In this document: piece after piece, positions 17,085 through 25,315 of the stretch
How positions within the stretch are numbered: the stretch's first letter is position 1
How the letters are laid out: the number at the start of each line of letters is the position of its first letter
Assembly: GCF_905220975.1 (NCBI RefSeq)
Contig: NZ_CAJNBK010000022.1
Location: forward strand, 52,881 to 116,880
Direction of reading: 5' to 3'
Source of the DNA: Paraburkholderia haematera
GTDB taxonomy: Bacteria > Pseudomonadota > Gammaproteobacteria > Burkholderiales > Burkholderiaceae
DNA: 64,000 nt
Made by a program: the position numbers and the translations under genes
Notes under the pieces: model-generated
The model's input: only the letters and a program-made list of their open reading frames with translations
What the model was told of the DNA's origin: nothing
The model's database searches: none

Positions 17085-18212
17085 TCAGAAGCGGGTACGC
17101 ACGCCCGTGGTCAGTTCGAGCTGGTTGTTCGAACCGAACGTGGTGCCGACGGTGTAGCCGCCATGCAGCTTCATGTAGTCGCCGGCCAGATACACTTCAG
17201 TGCGCTTGGACAGGTGATAGAACGCCGACCAGTACAGCGTTTCCTTGTAGCCGTTGTGAAGACCTGACGTCGGGTCGAAAGCGCCGATGTTCGCGTTCGG
17301 GATATCGCCGTCGACGTTATAAGCGGCGTTGTGCACGCGCATCTGCTGATAACCGAGTTCGTAGTCGAACGGACCCTTCGGCGACAGCTTGAGCGACGCC
17401 GTCCACGCGTTGTCCTGACGCTGACCGAGCGCACCCTGATTACCCAGGTAACGGAAGTAACCCGCATTGGCACGCAGAATGCCGAACGTGTAGTTGCCGC
17501 CCACCGAGAACGACTGGTTGGTAAAGCCGACGCGATTCACGTGGCTATAGAAGCCCGACAGATTGAACGGGCCGCCGTTGTACCCGAGTGCTGCCTGGTA
17601 GTTGGAATTGGAGCCGAAACTCGTCGAGTTGCCGAACGCGTAGCCTGCGCTCGCGAAAATGCCGTTGCTGAACAGCTTCTTCCACGCCACGCCATTGTTA
17701 TAACGTGTGCCGGTCGCGCTGGCAGCGTAGAAAATCATCTGCTTGAAGTTATTCGAATTGGTCCAGCCGCCCTCTTCCGTCGTCAGGCGCGCGGAGCCGT
17801 ACGGGTCGCCGTAGATCGTCGATGCGTCACGCGCGATCGTGTTCTGGAAACCTGCCGTGATCTTGCCGAACGTGTCGTTCTCGATGCCGACCCATGCGTC
17901 ACGGTCGAAAATCTGGCCCGGATCTTCCATCTGGCCGTTGGCGACAACGTATTCGCTTTCAAGCCGGAAAATGATCTTCGATCCGCCACCGATGTCTTCC
18001 GCGCCCTTCAGGCCCCAGCGGCTGCCGCTGAACCACGGTTCACCGTCGTTGCCCATGCCGATAACGTGATTGCCGTTGGCATCCGCATGCGTCCGATAGG
18101 TCGGTACGCTCAAATCCATCAGGCCGTAGAGCTGAACACTCGATTGGGCGTACGCGCCGGTTGCCGCGAAAGCGCTTGCCGTAGCGGCCAAAGCCAGATA
18201 CTTTTTCTTCAA
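17085..18212 (-). CDS. Gram-negative porin
   Basis: The 375-residue product starts at a TTG (complement of 18210-18212) behind a GAGGAGA site. It has a signal peptide ending GAYA, a mature start QSSVQLYGLMDLSVPTY, GSRWGLKGAEDIGGGSKIIF, and the C-terminal Phe (VRTRF). It belongs to the same outer-membrane porin family as the others but is well diverged from them. A strong terminator follows. The upstream 297 bp to the next gene hold its promoter region. Confidence 0.92.
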   Translation of the reverse strand: MKKKYLALAATASAFAATGAYAQSSVQLYGLMDLSVPTYRTHADANGNHVIGMGNDGEPWFSGSRWGLKGAEDIGGGSKIIFRLESEYVVANGQMEDPGQIFDRDAWVGIENDTFGKITAGFQNTIARDASTIYGDPYGSARLTTEEGGWTNSNNFKQMIFYAASATGTRYNNGVAWKKLFSNGIFASAGYAFGNSTSFGSNSNYQAALGYNGGPFNLSGFYSHVNRVGFTNQSFSVGGNYTFGILRANAGYFRYLGNQGALGQRQDNAWTASLKLSPKGPFDYELGYQQMRVHNAAYNVDGDIPNANIGAFDPTSGLHNGYKETLYWSAFYHLSKRTEVYLAGDYMKLHGGYTVGTTFGSNNQLELTTGVRTRF

Positions 18213-18509
18213 GATCGTCTCCTCAAATTACTACGTTGAAATTTTCTTTCTCGCCGGCTACGGTGATTGCTGTCCAGAGATCCGGACATCGGCCCCGAGC
18301 AGCCGATAAGCGCAATCCTAGTTATCTCAATCCTTCACGCACCTTTCCCGTGTTATTTGTACAACTAAGTGCATTTACTGATGTACATCACAAAATCGGC
18401 GTTCACTGCCGTGCGCTCTGCACGAAGTGACCGGTGCTGCGAACGCGGCACCGGCGGAGCTAGGAATCACGCAGCAACAGACAAGCTGCAGCAACCGGCG
18501 AGCGTCGGC

Positions 18510-19523
18510 TTACTTCGAACCGGTGAACTCGTTGGTGTAGGTCTTTGCGAGCTCGATATGCTTGCCTTTAACCGACGGATTGAACGCCGACAGCACCTTC
18601 AGCACGGTCTCCGGACCGTCCGCAGGCATCTTGCCGTCCTTCGTAAACATCGGCAGCGACGCTTTCAACGCGCTCACGTAAAGCGGTTTGTCTTTCTGAT
18701 AGTCGTCGGGCATCTTGGCGGCAATTTCTTCCGCGCTATGCGTGTGGATGAATTGCATCGTGCGAACGAACGCGTGCGCGAGCTTTGCTGCTTCAGCCTT
18801 GTGGGAATCGGCCCATGCCGCCTGGACGTAGAGGCTCGACGCCGGGTAGGTACCGCCCAACGCCGCCTTCGTGCCTTCAACCGAGCGCATGTCCACGAGC
18901 ACCTTCGCGTCGCCCGACTTCTGCAATGCCGAGACCGTCGGCTCGGTCGTCATGCCGGCGTCGATGCGGCCTTGCTTGATCGCCGCGATGAAGCTGGCGT
19001 CAGCGCCCACCGGCAGCATCGTATATTCCGTGGACTGGATGCCGTGTTGTCCGGCAAGGTATTGCGTCAGGAAGCTTGTCGACGAGCCGAGGCCGGTCAC
19101 GCCAAGCGTCTTGCCCTTCACATCCGCCATCGACTTGACCGTATCGGCTGCCTTGGTCGACACCATTTCGACCTCGCCCGGCACTTGCCCGAACACGACG
19201 ATCGCCTTGACGTCCTTGCCTTTGGTTTGCAGATCTATCGTATGGTCGTAGAAACCGACGACGGCCTGAACGGCGCCGGCCAGCAGTTCATTTTCAGCGT
19301 CAACGCCTGCCGGCTGCGACAAAAGTTCGACATCGAGCCCTTCGTCCTTGAAATAGCCGAGCTGTTCGGTCAGGCGCGCCGGCAAATAGATCAGCTTCGT
19401 GATACCGCCCACCATGATCGTGATCTTCTCGCCTTCGGCGGCTGTCGCGTGTTGCGACGCAAGGCTGAACAGCAGGCTGGAAGCAACGGCGATATGGCGC
19501 AGCGTGCGATAGCTAGGGGTCAT
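18510..19523 (-). CDS. ABC transporter substrate-binding protein, NitT/TauT (SsuA-like) family
   Basis: The 337-residue protein has a signal peptide (cleaved near ATAAEG) and a type-2 periplasmic binding fold. Its first strand is ITIMVGGITKLIYLPARLTE, and GVTGLGSSTSFLTQYLAGQ is typical of the NMT1/SsuA group that binds nitrate, taurine, alkanesulfonates, pyrimidine precursors or aromatic acids. A GGAGA site precedes the ATG. No permease or ATPase gene lies within 10 kb, so it is an orphan here. The ligand is unknown. Confidence 0.88.
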   Translation of the reverse strand: MTPSYRTLRHIAVASSLLFSLASQHATAAEGEKITIMVGGITKLIYLPARLTEQLGYFKDEGLDVELLSQPAGVDAENELLAGAVQAVVGFYDHTIDLQTKGKDVKAIVVFGQVPGEVEMVSTKAADTVKSMADVKGKTLGVTGLGSSTSFLTQYLAGQHGIQSTEYTMLPVGADASFIAAIKQGRIDAGMTTEPTVSALQKSGDAKVLVDMRSVEGTKAALGGTYPASSLYVQAAWADSHKAEAAKLAHAFVRTMQFIHTHSAEEIAAKMPDDYQKDKPLYVSALKASLPMFTKDGKMPADGPETVLKVLSAFNPSVKGKHIELAKTYTNEFTGSK

Positions 19524-19954
19524 CGATAGTCTCCGTTATTGTCCGGCACGGCGGAATGCCGCCCGTCTGCATCGATGGGGCGATTCTAGGGGACCGAATC
19601 CTTCCCTCGGCTTTCACGGAGACTCAGGTTCCATACGGGATTTCCATGAGAGGCGGCCACGCCGCCGTGCATGACCTGCCCAGGGATGCCCAGGCTCTGC
19701 TTACGTTTGAATAACGTATTCACGCCCTGTTTTTTGGGCTGTGCGGCTGGACGGTAAGAACTTACTGAACGACTAGGTAAAGTGGGGACCCATGCCGGGC
19801 GCGCAAAAAAAGCCAAGGCGGTGAAGCCTTGGCCTGGAGGATTCGGCCGGTTGAGAGATCCGGCGGAATCCGAAGGCGGCTACTGCGCCTGAGAACGCAG
19901 CAGCTCGCCACAAGGTGTCGCGGTTTCGGCGTCACCCGAATCGATATCTACCGC
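19524..19954. other. Intergenic region (431 bp)
   Basis: This lies between the binding-protein start and the stop of the small membrane protein. It holds the terminator at 19804-19833 and otherwise only short frames without domains or ribosome binding sites. Confidence 0.6.
19804..19833 (-). terminator. Rho-independent terminator after the PHB mini-cluster
   Basis: Arms 19812-19819 and 19826-19833 (GCCAAGGC / GCCTTGGC) with a 6-nt loop are followed on the minus strand by a run of Ts (complement of 19804-19811). It lies downstream of the small membrane protein gene and phaB. Confidence 0.88.
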
Positions 19955-20113
19955 TCAATGGCGGGCGTTGCGCCAATGCGGCCAATAATGACGATGGTCC
20001 AGCTGCCTGAGCCGCCTTCGACGCACCTGCTCCTGGTAATAATGAGCGGCGACGCACACGGGTGCCATCGCCAGCACGAACGAACCCACCACGATCCCGA
20101 CTGCTTCACTCAT
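19955..20113 (-). CDS. Small single-helix membrane protein (52 residues)
   Basis: The ATG at 20111-20113 has a GGAGG site with good spacing (GGAGGTTGTG). The product has one membrane helix (AVGIVVGSFVLAMAPVCVAA) and a basic, His/Arg-rich tail (YYQEQVRRRRLRQLDHRHYW). The topology is probably N-out/C-in by the positive-inside rule. It is 28 bp downstream of phaB on the same strand and ends before a terminator, so it likely belongs to the phaB transcript. The function is unknown. Confidence 0.7.
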   Translation of the reverse strand: MSEAVGIVVGSFVLAMAPVCVAAHYYQEQVRRRRLRQLDHRHYWPHWRNARH

Positions 20114-20141
20114 CACAACCTCCATTGCAGAACTGACGGCT

Positions 20142-20885
20142 TCACTGCAAGTGTTGCCCCCCGTTGATTGCAATGTTGGCTCCGGTTACGAAGCCGGCGT
20201 CGCGCGAGCACAGATACAGCACGAGTGCGGCGACTTCGTCAGGCTGCCCGAGCCGGCCGACCGGAATCTGCGGGATGATCTTCGTCTCGCGGATATCCTC
20301 GGGCACTGCCATCACCATCTTCGTCGCGATATAACCGGGCGAGATCGTGTTGACGGTGACGCCCTTCTTCGCCACCTCAAGCGCCAGCGATTTCGTGAAG
20401 CCATGCATGCCGGCCTTCGCCGCCGCATAGTTGGTCTGGCCGAACCCGCCTTTGGAGCCGATGATCGACGACACGTTGATAATGCGCCCCCAGCCACGCT
20501 CGACCATGCTGTCGCACACCGGCTTCGTCATGTTGAACACCGAGTCGAGATTGGTCCGGATGACGGCGTCCCAATTGACCTTGTCGAGTTTCTTGAAGCT
20601 GGCGTCACGCGTGATGCCGGCGTTGTTGATCAGAATGTCGACCGGTCCGACTTCCGTTCTGATTTGCGCCATGCATTTTTCGCACAAGTCGTAATCGGCG
20701 ACGTCGACCGTGTAGGCGAGGAATTGCCGTCCCTGCTTTTCCATCCGCGAGAGCCACTCGTTCGCACCGGTATTGCCCGGCGAACAGGTCACCACGACCG
20801 CGTACCCGGCGTCATGCAGCTTGATGCTGATCGCTTCGCCAAGTCCACCCGTCCCACCCGTCACCACCGCGATCTGCTTTGCCAT
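20142..20885 (-). CDS. phaB: Acetoacetyl-CoA reductase (PhaB-type short-chain dehydrogenase)
   Basis: The ATG at 20883-20885 is behind a GAGGAGG site; the 30-codon extension upstream has none. The 247-residue protein has the SDR cofactor motif TGGTGGLG (residues 9-16), NNAG, the catalytic Ser in NVSSIIGSKGGFGQ, and YAAAK. The text around it (GQTNYAAAKAGMHGFTKSLA) is typical of PhaB, which reduces acetoacetyl-CoA with NADPH to (R)-3-hydroxybutyryl-CoA for polyhydroxybutyrate. A phasin gene is just upstream; no synthase or thiolase gene is in the window, so this is probably an extra copy. Confidence 0.92.
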   Translation of the reverse strand: MAKQIAVVTGGTGGLGEAISIKLHDAGYAVVVTCSPGNTGANEWLSRMEKQGRQFLAYTVDVADYDLCEKCMAQIRTEVGPVDILINNAGITRDASFKKLDKVNWDAVIRTNLDSVFNMTKPVCDSMVERGWGRIINVSSIIGSKGGFGQTNYAAAKAGMHGFTKSLALEVAKKGVTVNTISPGYIATKMVMAVPEDIRETKIIPQIPVGRLGQPDEVAALVLYLCSRDAGFVTGANIAINGGQHLQ

Positions 20886-21039
20886 CGAATCCTCCTCGTA
20901 AAAGCCGGCGTCATGCTCATCTGGAGCAACACTACTTTCAGCCCATGAACTGGAGACTGAAAGATGGATCACCAATCCATCAGGAATCCTTCATATATTA
21001 CAAATAACTTCTCCGCGGGCATTGCTGCCCGCGTGAGTT

Positions 21040-21609
21040 CTAGCCCTTGGCACCCGTGGTGACGGGAGCCTGCGCGGAGTTGCTTCGCGCGGCCTTGGCC
21101 GCTGAGGCTGTGAGCGCATCGAAATTACTCTCGGCAACCTGCACGGCCTGTTGCCCGGTTTTCTGCAGCGTTTCGTACAGGGTCGTGGTGGCGGCAATCG
21201 CGGATTTCCACGCAACGATTGCGGCTTCCGAACCTGCGGGAGCGCGCTTCGCCGCATCTTCTACAAACGCCTGCACGCGATCGTTATACCGCGCGTAGTT
21301 CGCCTGCGCGAGTTGCGCGACTTCAGCCTGTGTGGTCGTTGCGATATCGAACACTTGCCGGCTGTATGACAGCGATTTTTCCGCGAGGGGTCCGGTGAAA
21401 CCTGCTTGCAACACAAACCATTGCTGCGGCTCCGTTGTGTCTGACACCTTCGAGATGTTCTCCTGCGCCTCGGCCAGCGTGGCCCTGACGACCTGCAAGT
21501 TCAGAGCGACCAGTTTTTCGGCGCCTTCAAAGACCTTTCCGGCCACCCCGAAGAATGCGTCGAGGTTCGACTTTGCGGCAGCAACATGCTCGGGACTCAG
21601 TAGAGTCAT
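21040..21609 (-). CDS. phaP: Phasin (PhaP-type granule-associated protein)
   Basis: The ATG at 21607-21609 has a GAGGAA site; the frame upstream is a chance extension. The 189-residue protein matches the phasin family: TLLSPEHVAAAKSNLDAFFG at the start, EGAEKLVALNLQVVRATLAE, and an Ala-rich C-terminus. Phasins are amphipathic helical proteins that coat polyhydroxybutyrate granules. It lies 154 bp upstream of phaB on the same strand, supporting a storage-polymer role. Confidence 0.93.
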   Translation of the reverse strand: MTLLSPEHVAAAKSNLDAFFGVAGKVFEGAEKLVALNLQVVRATLAEAQENISKVSDTTEPQQWFVLQAGFTGPLAEKSLSYSRQVFDIATTTQAEVAQLAQANYARYNDRVQAFVEDAAKRAPAGSEAAIVAWKSAIAATTTLYETLQKTGQQAVQVAESNFDALTASAAKAARSNSAQAPVTTGAKG

Positions 21610-21798
21610 TATTGAATTCCTCAAAATTCGGTCCGGCGCGCAAAGCCCGATTGGACGGGTGTGTTGCGACGGATCGCGATGGTGAATAGATCGAAGTGCA
21701 ACGACGCTTGCCGTGGGGTGCGGCGGTACTCGTGGGAAAACTGCTGGCGGCAAACGCCGCATTTTCATTCAGGGCTGTGAGACGAACGGCGCGGATGC

Positions 21799-21996
21799 CT
21801 AGCGCATTCGGCCAACCGCCTTGAGAACGGAATCCCCGTCGCTTGTGATCTGAGGACGTGAGCGTCCTGACGCGAGGTCTTCCAATGATATGAGTTGTCG
21901 CTCGAGCAGGGCGTCGAGTTCGGCGCGGCCCAGCTCAATCTGATCCGGCGCGTCTTTGATGAGCATTAGGGTAGCGAATTCATGGGGACTCAGCAT
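21799..21996 (-). CDS. Small conserved-looking protein upstream of the phasin gene
   Basis: The 65-residue product starts at an ATG with a GAGGAGA site. It is predicted helical and has two halves: MLSPHEFATLMLIKDAPDQI, then a Leu-rich stretch LGRAELDALLERQLISLEDL. I do not recognise a named domain. Its place and strand beside phaP and phaB, and its strong ribosome binding site, make it a likely real gene, possibly tied to the polymer cluster. Confidence 0.65.
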   Translation of the reverse strand: MLSPHEFATLMLIKDAPDQIELGRAELDALLERQLISLEDLASGRSRPQITSDGDSVLKAVGRMR

Positions 21997-22652
21997 ATCG
22001 TCTCCTCGATTAATGTGACTGCACGGGAAGTATTAATTACCCCCTCTAACGCGAATGCCCGGCAAATAGTTCTGCCGTCTCCACAAAGCGATCATTCGAG
22101 AAATCGCATCGGGAGACATGATGATAACCGCTCAATTTTCGATTGCAATATGCGGGATGCTTTTTATTGAATCACCCATTTCGTCTGTCGAATACCCGGC
22201 CTCGAAAGGCGCCCGCGCCGGCATCCGCAGCGGCATCGTTCATTCCAGAAAATGCCCGACTGACATGGCTTTCGAGGTGATCAGGCCGGCGCCACAAGGT
22301 TTGAACAGACGACTTACTTAACAATATCCATTCATTCTGATTTCATTGGGTTGATTTATACCTGAAGATTATATTTACAGGCTGGCACTTTAATGCCGCG
22401 ATCATCCCTACGCTGAGATTGCGAAAGATTTATTACAGCGCACACGAATTTTTGAAATTACCGGAATTTCAATCTACGCAAAGACCTGCGCGCATTTATC
22501 GGAGCGAGCCCCGCGTGACCTCTTCTTTCACGCATTTCCAGGTGCCCAATGTCCGCGCGGAGCTGGTCCCGTCCCCAAGATGGGTGTGTTATTTTTATTC
22601 GGGATGCTCAGTAAAATAGTGTCGGCGCGTTCACGCGCAAAGCAGCGTTGTT
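21997..22652. other. AT-richer intergenic region, no gene seen
   Basis: About 650 bp between the small PHB-cluster gene and the galD remnant. Base composition is more AT-rich than the flanks, particularly 22320-22480. Short frames (e.g. 22118-22321, 22419-22619) have no ribosome binding site or domain. Together with the broken galD next to it, this looks like a deletion scar. Confidence 0.55.
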
Positions 22653-22805
22653 CTATTTGGAATCGCCAATACGGGCGTCGCCCGCGTCAGCCCTGCAGGC
22701 GATTCGCATCAGGTCGCCTATGCCCACTGCGGCCACACAGTAGAAGGAATGGCCACTGCCCCATCCAGGAGCCACCTTGCCGAGCGTAAAAGCGCGGCGC
22801 CCAGC

Positions 22806-22994
22806 ACTCGTTATCGGATCCGCGCCGCCGATACCATCGATCTGACGCGGATCGAGCGAGCCCATCACGGCAAGCAGAACACGGTCTCGTTCCAGGGGAT
22901 CGGCCGGCAAATCCTACGCCATAAAATAGGCGCCTTTCGACGTGCCGCCGCACATCATCATGCACGGAATACACGTTTGTGCGCGGCTCGACAT
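22806..22994 (-). pseudogene. galD: 4-oxalomesaconate tautomerase remnant (GalD/PrpF family)
   Basis: An ATG at 22994, 15 bp after the galC stop, opens a frame reading CMMMCGGTSKGAYF, then a TAG at 22914-22916. The same frame continues as DLPADPLERDRVLLAVMGSL and DPRQIDGIGGADPITS. This is the N-terminus of the PrpF-fold 4-oxalomesaconate keto-enol tautomerase. Homology stops near 22806, though the frame stays open to 22653. About 60 of an expected ~360 residues are left, with an internal stop, so the gene is dead. It would have been the third gene of the galB-galC-galD operon. Confidence 0.88.
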
Positions 22995-23009
22995 GGCCTC
23001 GCCTCTCTG

Positions 23010-23705
23010 TCAAAGATCCTCGGCCGAGGTGACGTAGCGCAGGCCCTTTTGCGTGAGCTTCTCGCGCATCGCGTAGTAGTCGAGACCCAGCGTGCCGCCG
23101 GCCAGCACCGAACGCGTCTTTTCTTCCTTCGCCATGCGTGCTCGCGAGGCCTCAGCAACGCTCGCCACGGTATCGAACGGAACGACGACCACGCCGTCGT
23201 CATCCGCGACGATAACGTCGCCGGGATTCACGATCTGCTGCGCGCATACCACTGGAATATTCACCGAGCCAAGCGTTTCCTTGACCGTGCCTTGCGCGGA
23301 CACGGCCTTCGACCAGACCGGGAATCTCATTTCCCTGAGCGAGGCGACGTCACGGCAACCCGCGTCGATGATCAGCCCGCGCACGCCGCGAGCGGCCAGC
23401 GAGGTAGCGAGCAGGTCGCCGAAATAGCCGTCCTCGCAAGGCGAAGTCGGCGCCACGACGAGAATGTCACCCTCGCGGCATTGCTCGACGGCGACATGCA
23501 GCATCCAGTTGTCCGACGGCGGCACCAGCACCGTTATCGCAGAACCCGCGATAGCCGGCCCCGAGTAGATCGGCCGCAGGTACGAAGCAAGCAGGCCGAG
23601 ACGGCTCTGTGCCTCGTGAACGGTAGCAGCGCCCGCATGCTGCAGCACGGCGACGTCGCGCGGATCGGCGCGGCGGACTGTCGTCACCACAATGCCTCGC
23701 TTCAT
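23010..23705 (-). CDS. galC: 4-carboxy-4-hydroxy-2-oxoadipate aldolase (GalC/LigK type, RraA-like fold)
   Basis: The ATG at 23703-23705 overlaps the galB stop (ATGA). The 231-residue protein starts MKRGIVVTTVRRADP and has the class II aldolase RraA-like signature (IIDAGCRDVASLREMRFPVW, with the conserved Arg-Asp), plus GDVIVADDDGVVVVPFD. The family cleaves 4-carboxy-4-hydroxy-2-oxoadipate to pyruvate and oxaloacetate, and decarboxylates oxaloacetate, with Mg2+ or Mn2+. It is the final step of gallate and protocatechuate 4,5-cleavage and lies directly after the hydratase. Confidence 0.92.
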   Translation of the reverse strand: MKRGIVVTTVRRADPRDVAVLQHAGAATVHEAQSRLGLLASYLRPIYSGPAIAGSAITVLVPPSDNWMLHVAVEQCREGDILVVAPTSPCEDGYFGDLLATSLAARGVRGLIIDAGCRDVASLREMRFPVWSKAVSAQGTVKETLGSVNIPVVCAQQIVNPGDVIVADDDGVVVVPFDTVASVAEASRARMAKEEKTRSVLAGGTLGLDYYAMREKLTQKGLRYVTSAEDL

Positions 23706-24430
23706 GCCAGATCTCCCGTCACGGCCGGTGTGATGCGCTGATAGCCTTCCGCGTACCGGATATCGCGCGTGGCTGTGATGCCGATATTGCGTTTGGCCTG
23801 CACGCCGCGTTGCAGGGCGACGCGCGTGTAGTACTCCCACAGGTGCTCCTGGCCCGCCATGCACTCGATCGCGCGGCGCTTGGTTTCCCAGACCTCGGTG
23901 ATATCGAGGAACGTATTGGGCGTCCATTCGCATTGTTCGGTTTGATGCGGCTCGAACGCATAGACAGGCGGCGCACCGGCCACTTTCTGACCGGGATGGT
24001 GACCTTCGGCCTGGGCGATGATTCGCGCCTCCTGCGCCACGTGCATGGCGAGCGGATGGTCGAAGTTGTACGGGTCTTTCTGCGAGTGGCTCAATACGAA
24101 CGCCGGTTGCAATTCACGGTATACGTCGACGAGGCGCATCAGGGCCTCGTCCGATACTCGCAACGGGTAGTCACCGAGGTCGAAAAATTCGACTTCCGCA
24201 CCCAGGACGTCCGCGGCCCGCTCGGCCTCCTCCCTGCGCGCCCCCTTGACCTTCTCGATCGTCATTTCGCCCTTGCGCCAGAGCCTGGCCGACTCGCCAC
24301 GCTCGCCGAACGAAAGGCACACGACCTTCGCGCGGTATCCGTTCTTCTTGTGCAGAGCGATTGCGCCACCGGCCCGCCACACAAAATCGGCGCTATGCGC
24401 GCTCACCACCAACATCGCCTTGTCTGCCAT
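23702..24430 (-). CDS. galB: 4-oxalomesaconate hydratase (GalB type, PIG-L-like fold)
   Basis: The ATG at 24428-24430 begins MADKAMLVVSAHSADFVWRA; the long upstream extension has no family similarity. The 242-residue protein has the PIG-L/LmbE-like metal-site motif AHSADFVWRAGG (residues ~11-22) and the later His-rich part SHSQKDPYNFDHPLAMHVAQ. GalB of Pseudomonas is the zinc hydratase of this fold that adds water to the enol form of 4-oxalomesaconate. It is operonic with galC and the galD remnant. Confidence 0.9.
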   Translation of the reverse strand: MADKAMLVVSAHSADFVWRAGGAIALHKKNGYRAKVVCLSFGERGESARLWRKGEMTIEKVKGARREEAERAADVLGAEVEFFDLGDYPLRVSDEALMRLVDVYRELQPAFVLSHSQKDPYNFDHPLAMHVAQEARIIAQAEGHHPGQKVAGAPPVYAFEPHQTEQCEWTPNTFLDITEVWETKRRAIECMAGQEHLWEYYTRVALQRGVQAKRNIGITATRDIRYAEGYQRITPAVTGDLA

Positions 24431-24642
24431 TTCCAAGCTACCCGTCTTCACTATGTGATGGGCACCATTGTAGGATTCGAAGGGGGTCTGGAAGCACCTA
24501 AAGGAGCGTGTAATACCATCTAATATTTTTATCGCGAGGTGCCGGCTCAGCGCTGGGGCCGGCGATTTTTCTGCCAGAATGGAGCGCGCGAAGATTTCGT
24601 TGCCCACATCCACGCGTCTTACGAATCCGGGAGCAAACGTAA

Positions 24643-25239
24643 ATGGATAAGCGTCAATTTCTAGCCAGCGCAGCCGTGCTGGGCGCCACCGCCGCGCCTG
24701 CATTTGCCAGCAAGCGCGTGGGCCAGGGAGCGTGCGCGGCATCTCCCGTGGTTCTGACCATTGCGGGCGCGATCAAGCGCAGCAATCGCGGCGCACTCGA
24801 CCCGGCGTTCGATCAGTTGCTGGCCAAGCATCAGGTGAAATTTTCGCAGGCGTATGGGGTCGATCTTCCGTTGATCGCGAGCATGCCGGTGGTGACGATC
24901 AAGCCCACCATCGAATACGATGCCCGGCCGCACACCTTGAGCGGCCCGTTGCTCAGCGATGTGCTCGCACATGTCGGCGCGCCGGGCGCGGGAAGCACGC
25001 AAATCGTCATGCGCGCGGTCGACGGCTATGCCGTCATGACGACGCTCGACAAAGTGCATGACTACCGCATGATCGTGGCGACGCATATGGACGGCAAGCC
25101 GCTGCCTCTCGGCGGCCTGGGACCGCTATGGGTGGTCTACGACCCTGACTCTATCCCCGAACTCGCGGGCAAACCGCTAAAGGATCGCTTCGTGTTGTCG
25201 CCGTGGGGCTTCTACCAGATGCAGGTGACCGAGGCGTAA
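24643..25239 (+). CDS. Exported molybdopterin-domain-like protein
   Basis: The 198-residue protein starts with an export signal (MDKRQFLASAAVLGATAAPA). The mature part resembles the oxidoreductase molybdopterin-binding fold found in small periplasmic proteins: VLTIAGAIKRSNRGALDPAF, PTIEYDARPHTLSGPLLSDV, and LGGLGPLWVVYDPDSIPELA. The Cys that binds molybdenum in full SUOX-fold enzymes is not evident in this short protein. It is divergent from galB by 212 bp. No partner reductase is adjacent, so its role is unknown. Confidence 0.7.
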   Translation: MDKRQFLASAAVLGATAAPAFASKRVGQGACAASPVVLTIAGAIKRSNRGALDPAFDQLLAKHQVKFSQAYGVDLPLIASMPVVTIKPTIEYDARPHTLSGPLLSDVLAHVGAPGAGSTQIVMRAVDGYAVMTTLDKVHDYRMIVATHMDGKPLPLGGLGPLWVVYDPDSIPELAGKPLKDRFVLSPWGFYQMQVTEA

Positions 25240-25315
25240 TGGCTGCGCGTGCGTGGCACGACGGCTGCGCGTGCATGGCACGACACGACGGCACCTGCGC
25301 CGCTCCACGCCCGCC

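Noticed and set aside
18359..18388. Two TGTACA sites 22 bp apart upstream of the porin at 17085
   Set aside because: A short palindrome pair expected by chance in AT-rich DNA; no regulator points to it.
22118..22321. 67-codon plus-strand frame with a hydrophobic start
   Set aside because: No ribosome binding site; lies in a probable deletion scar.
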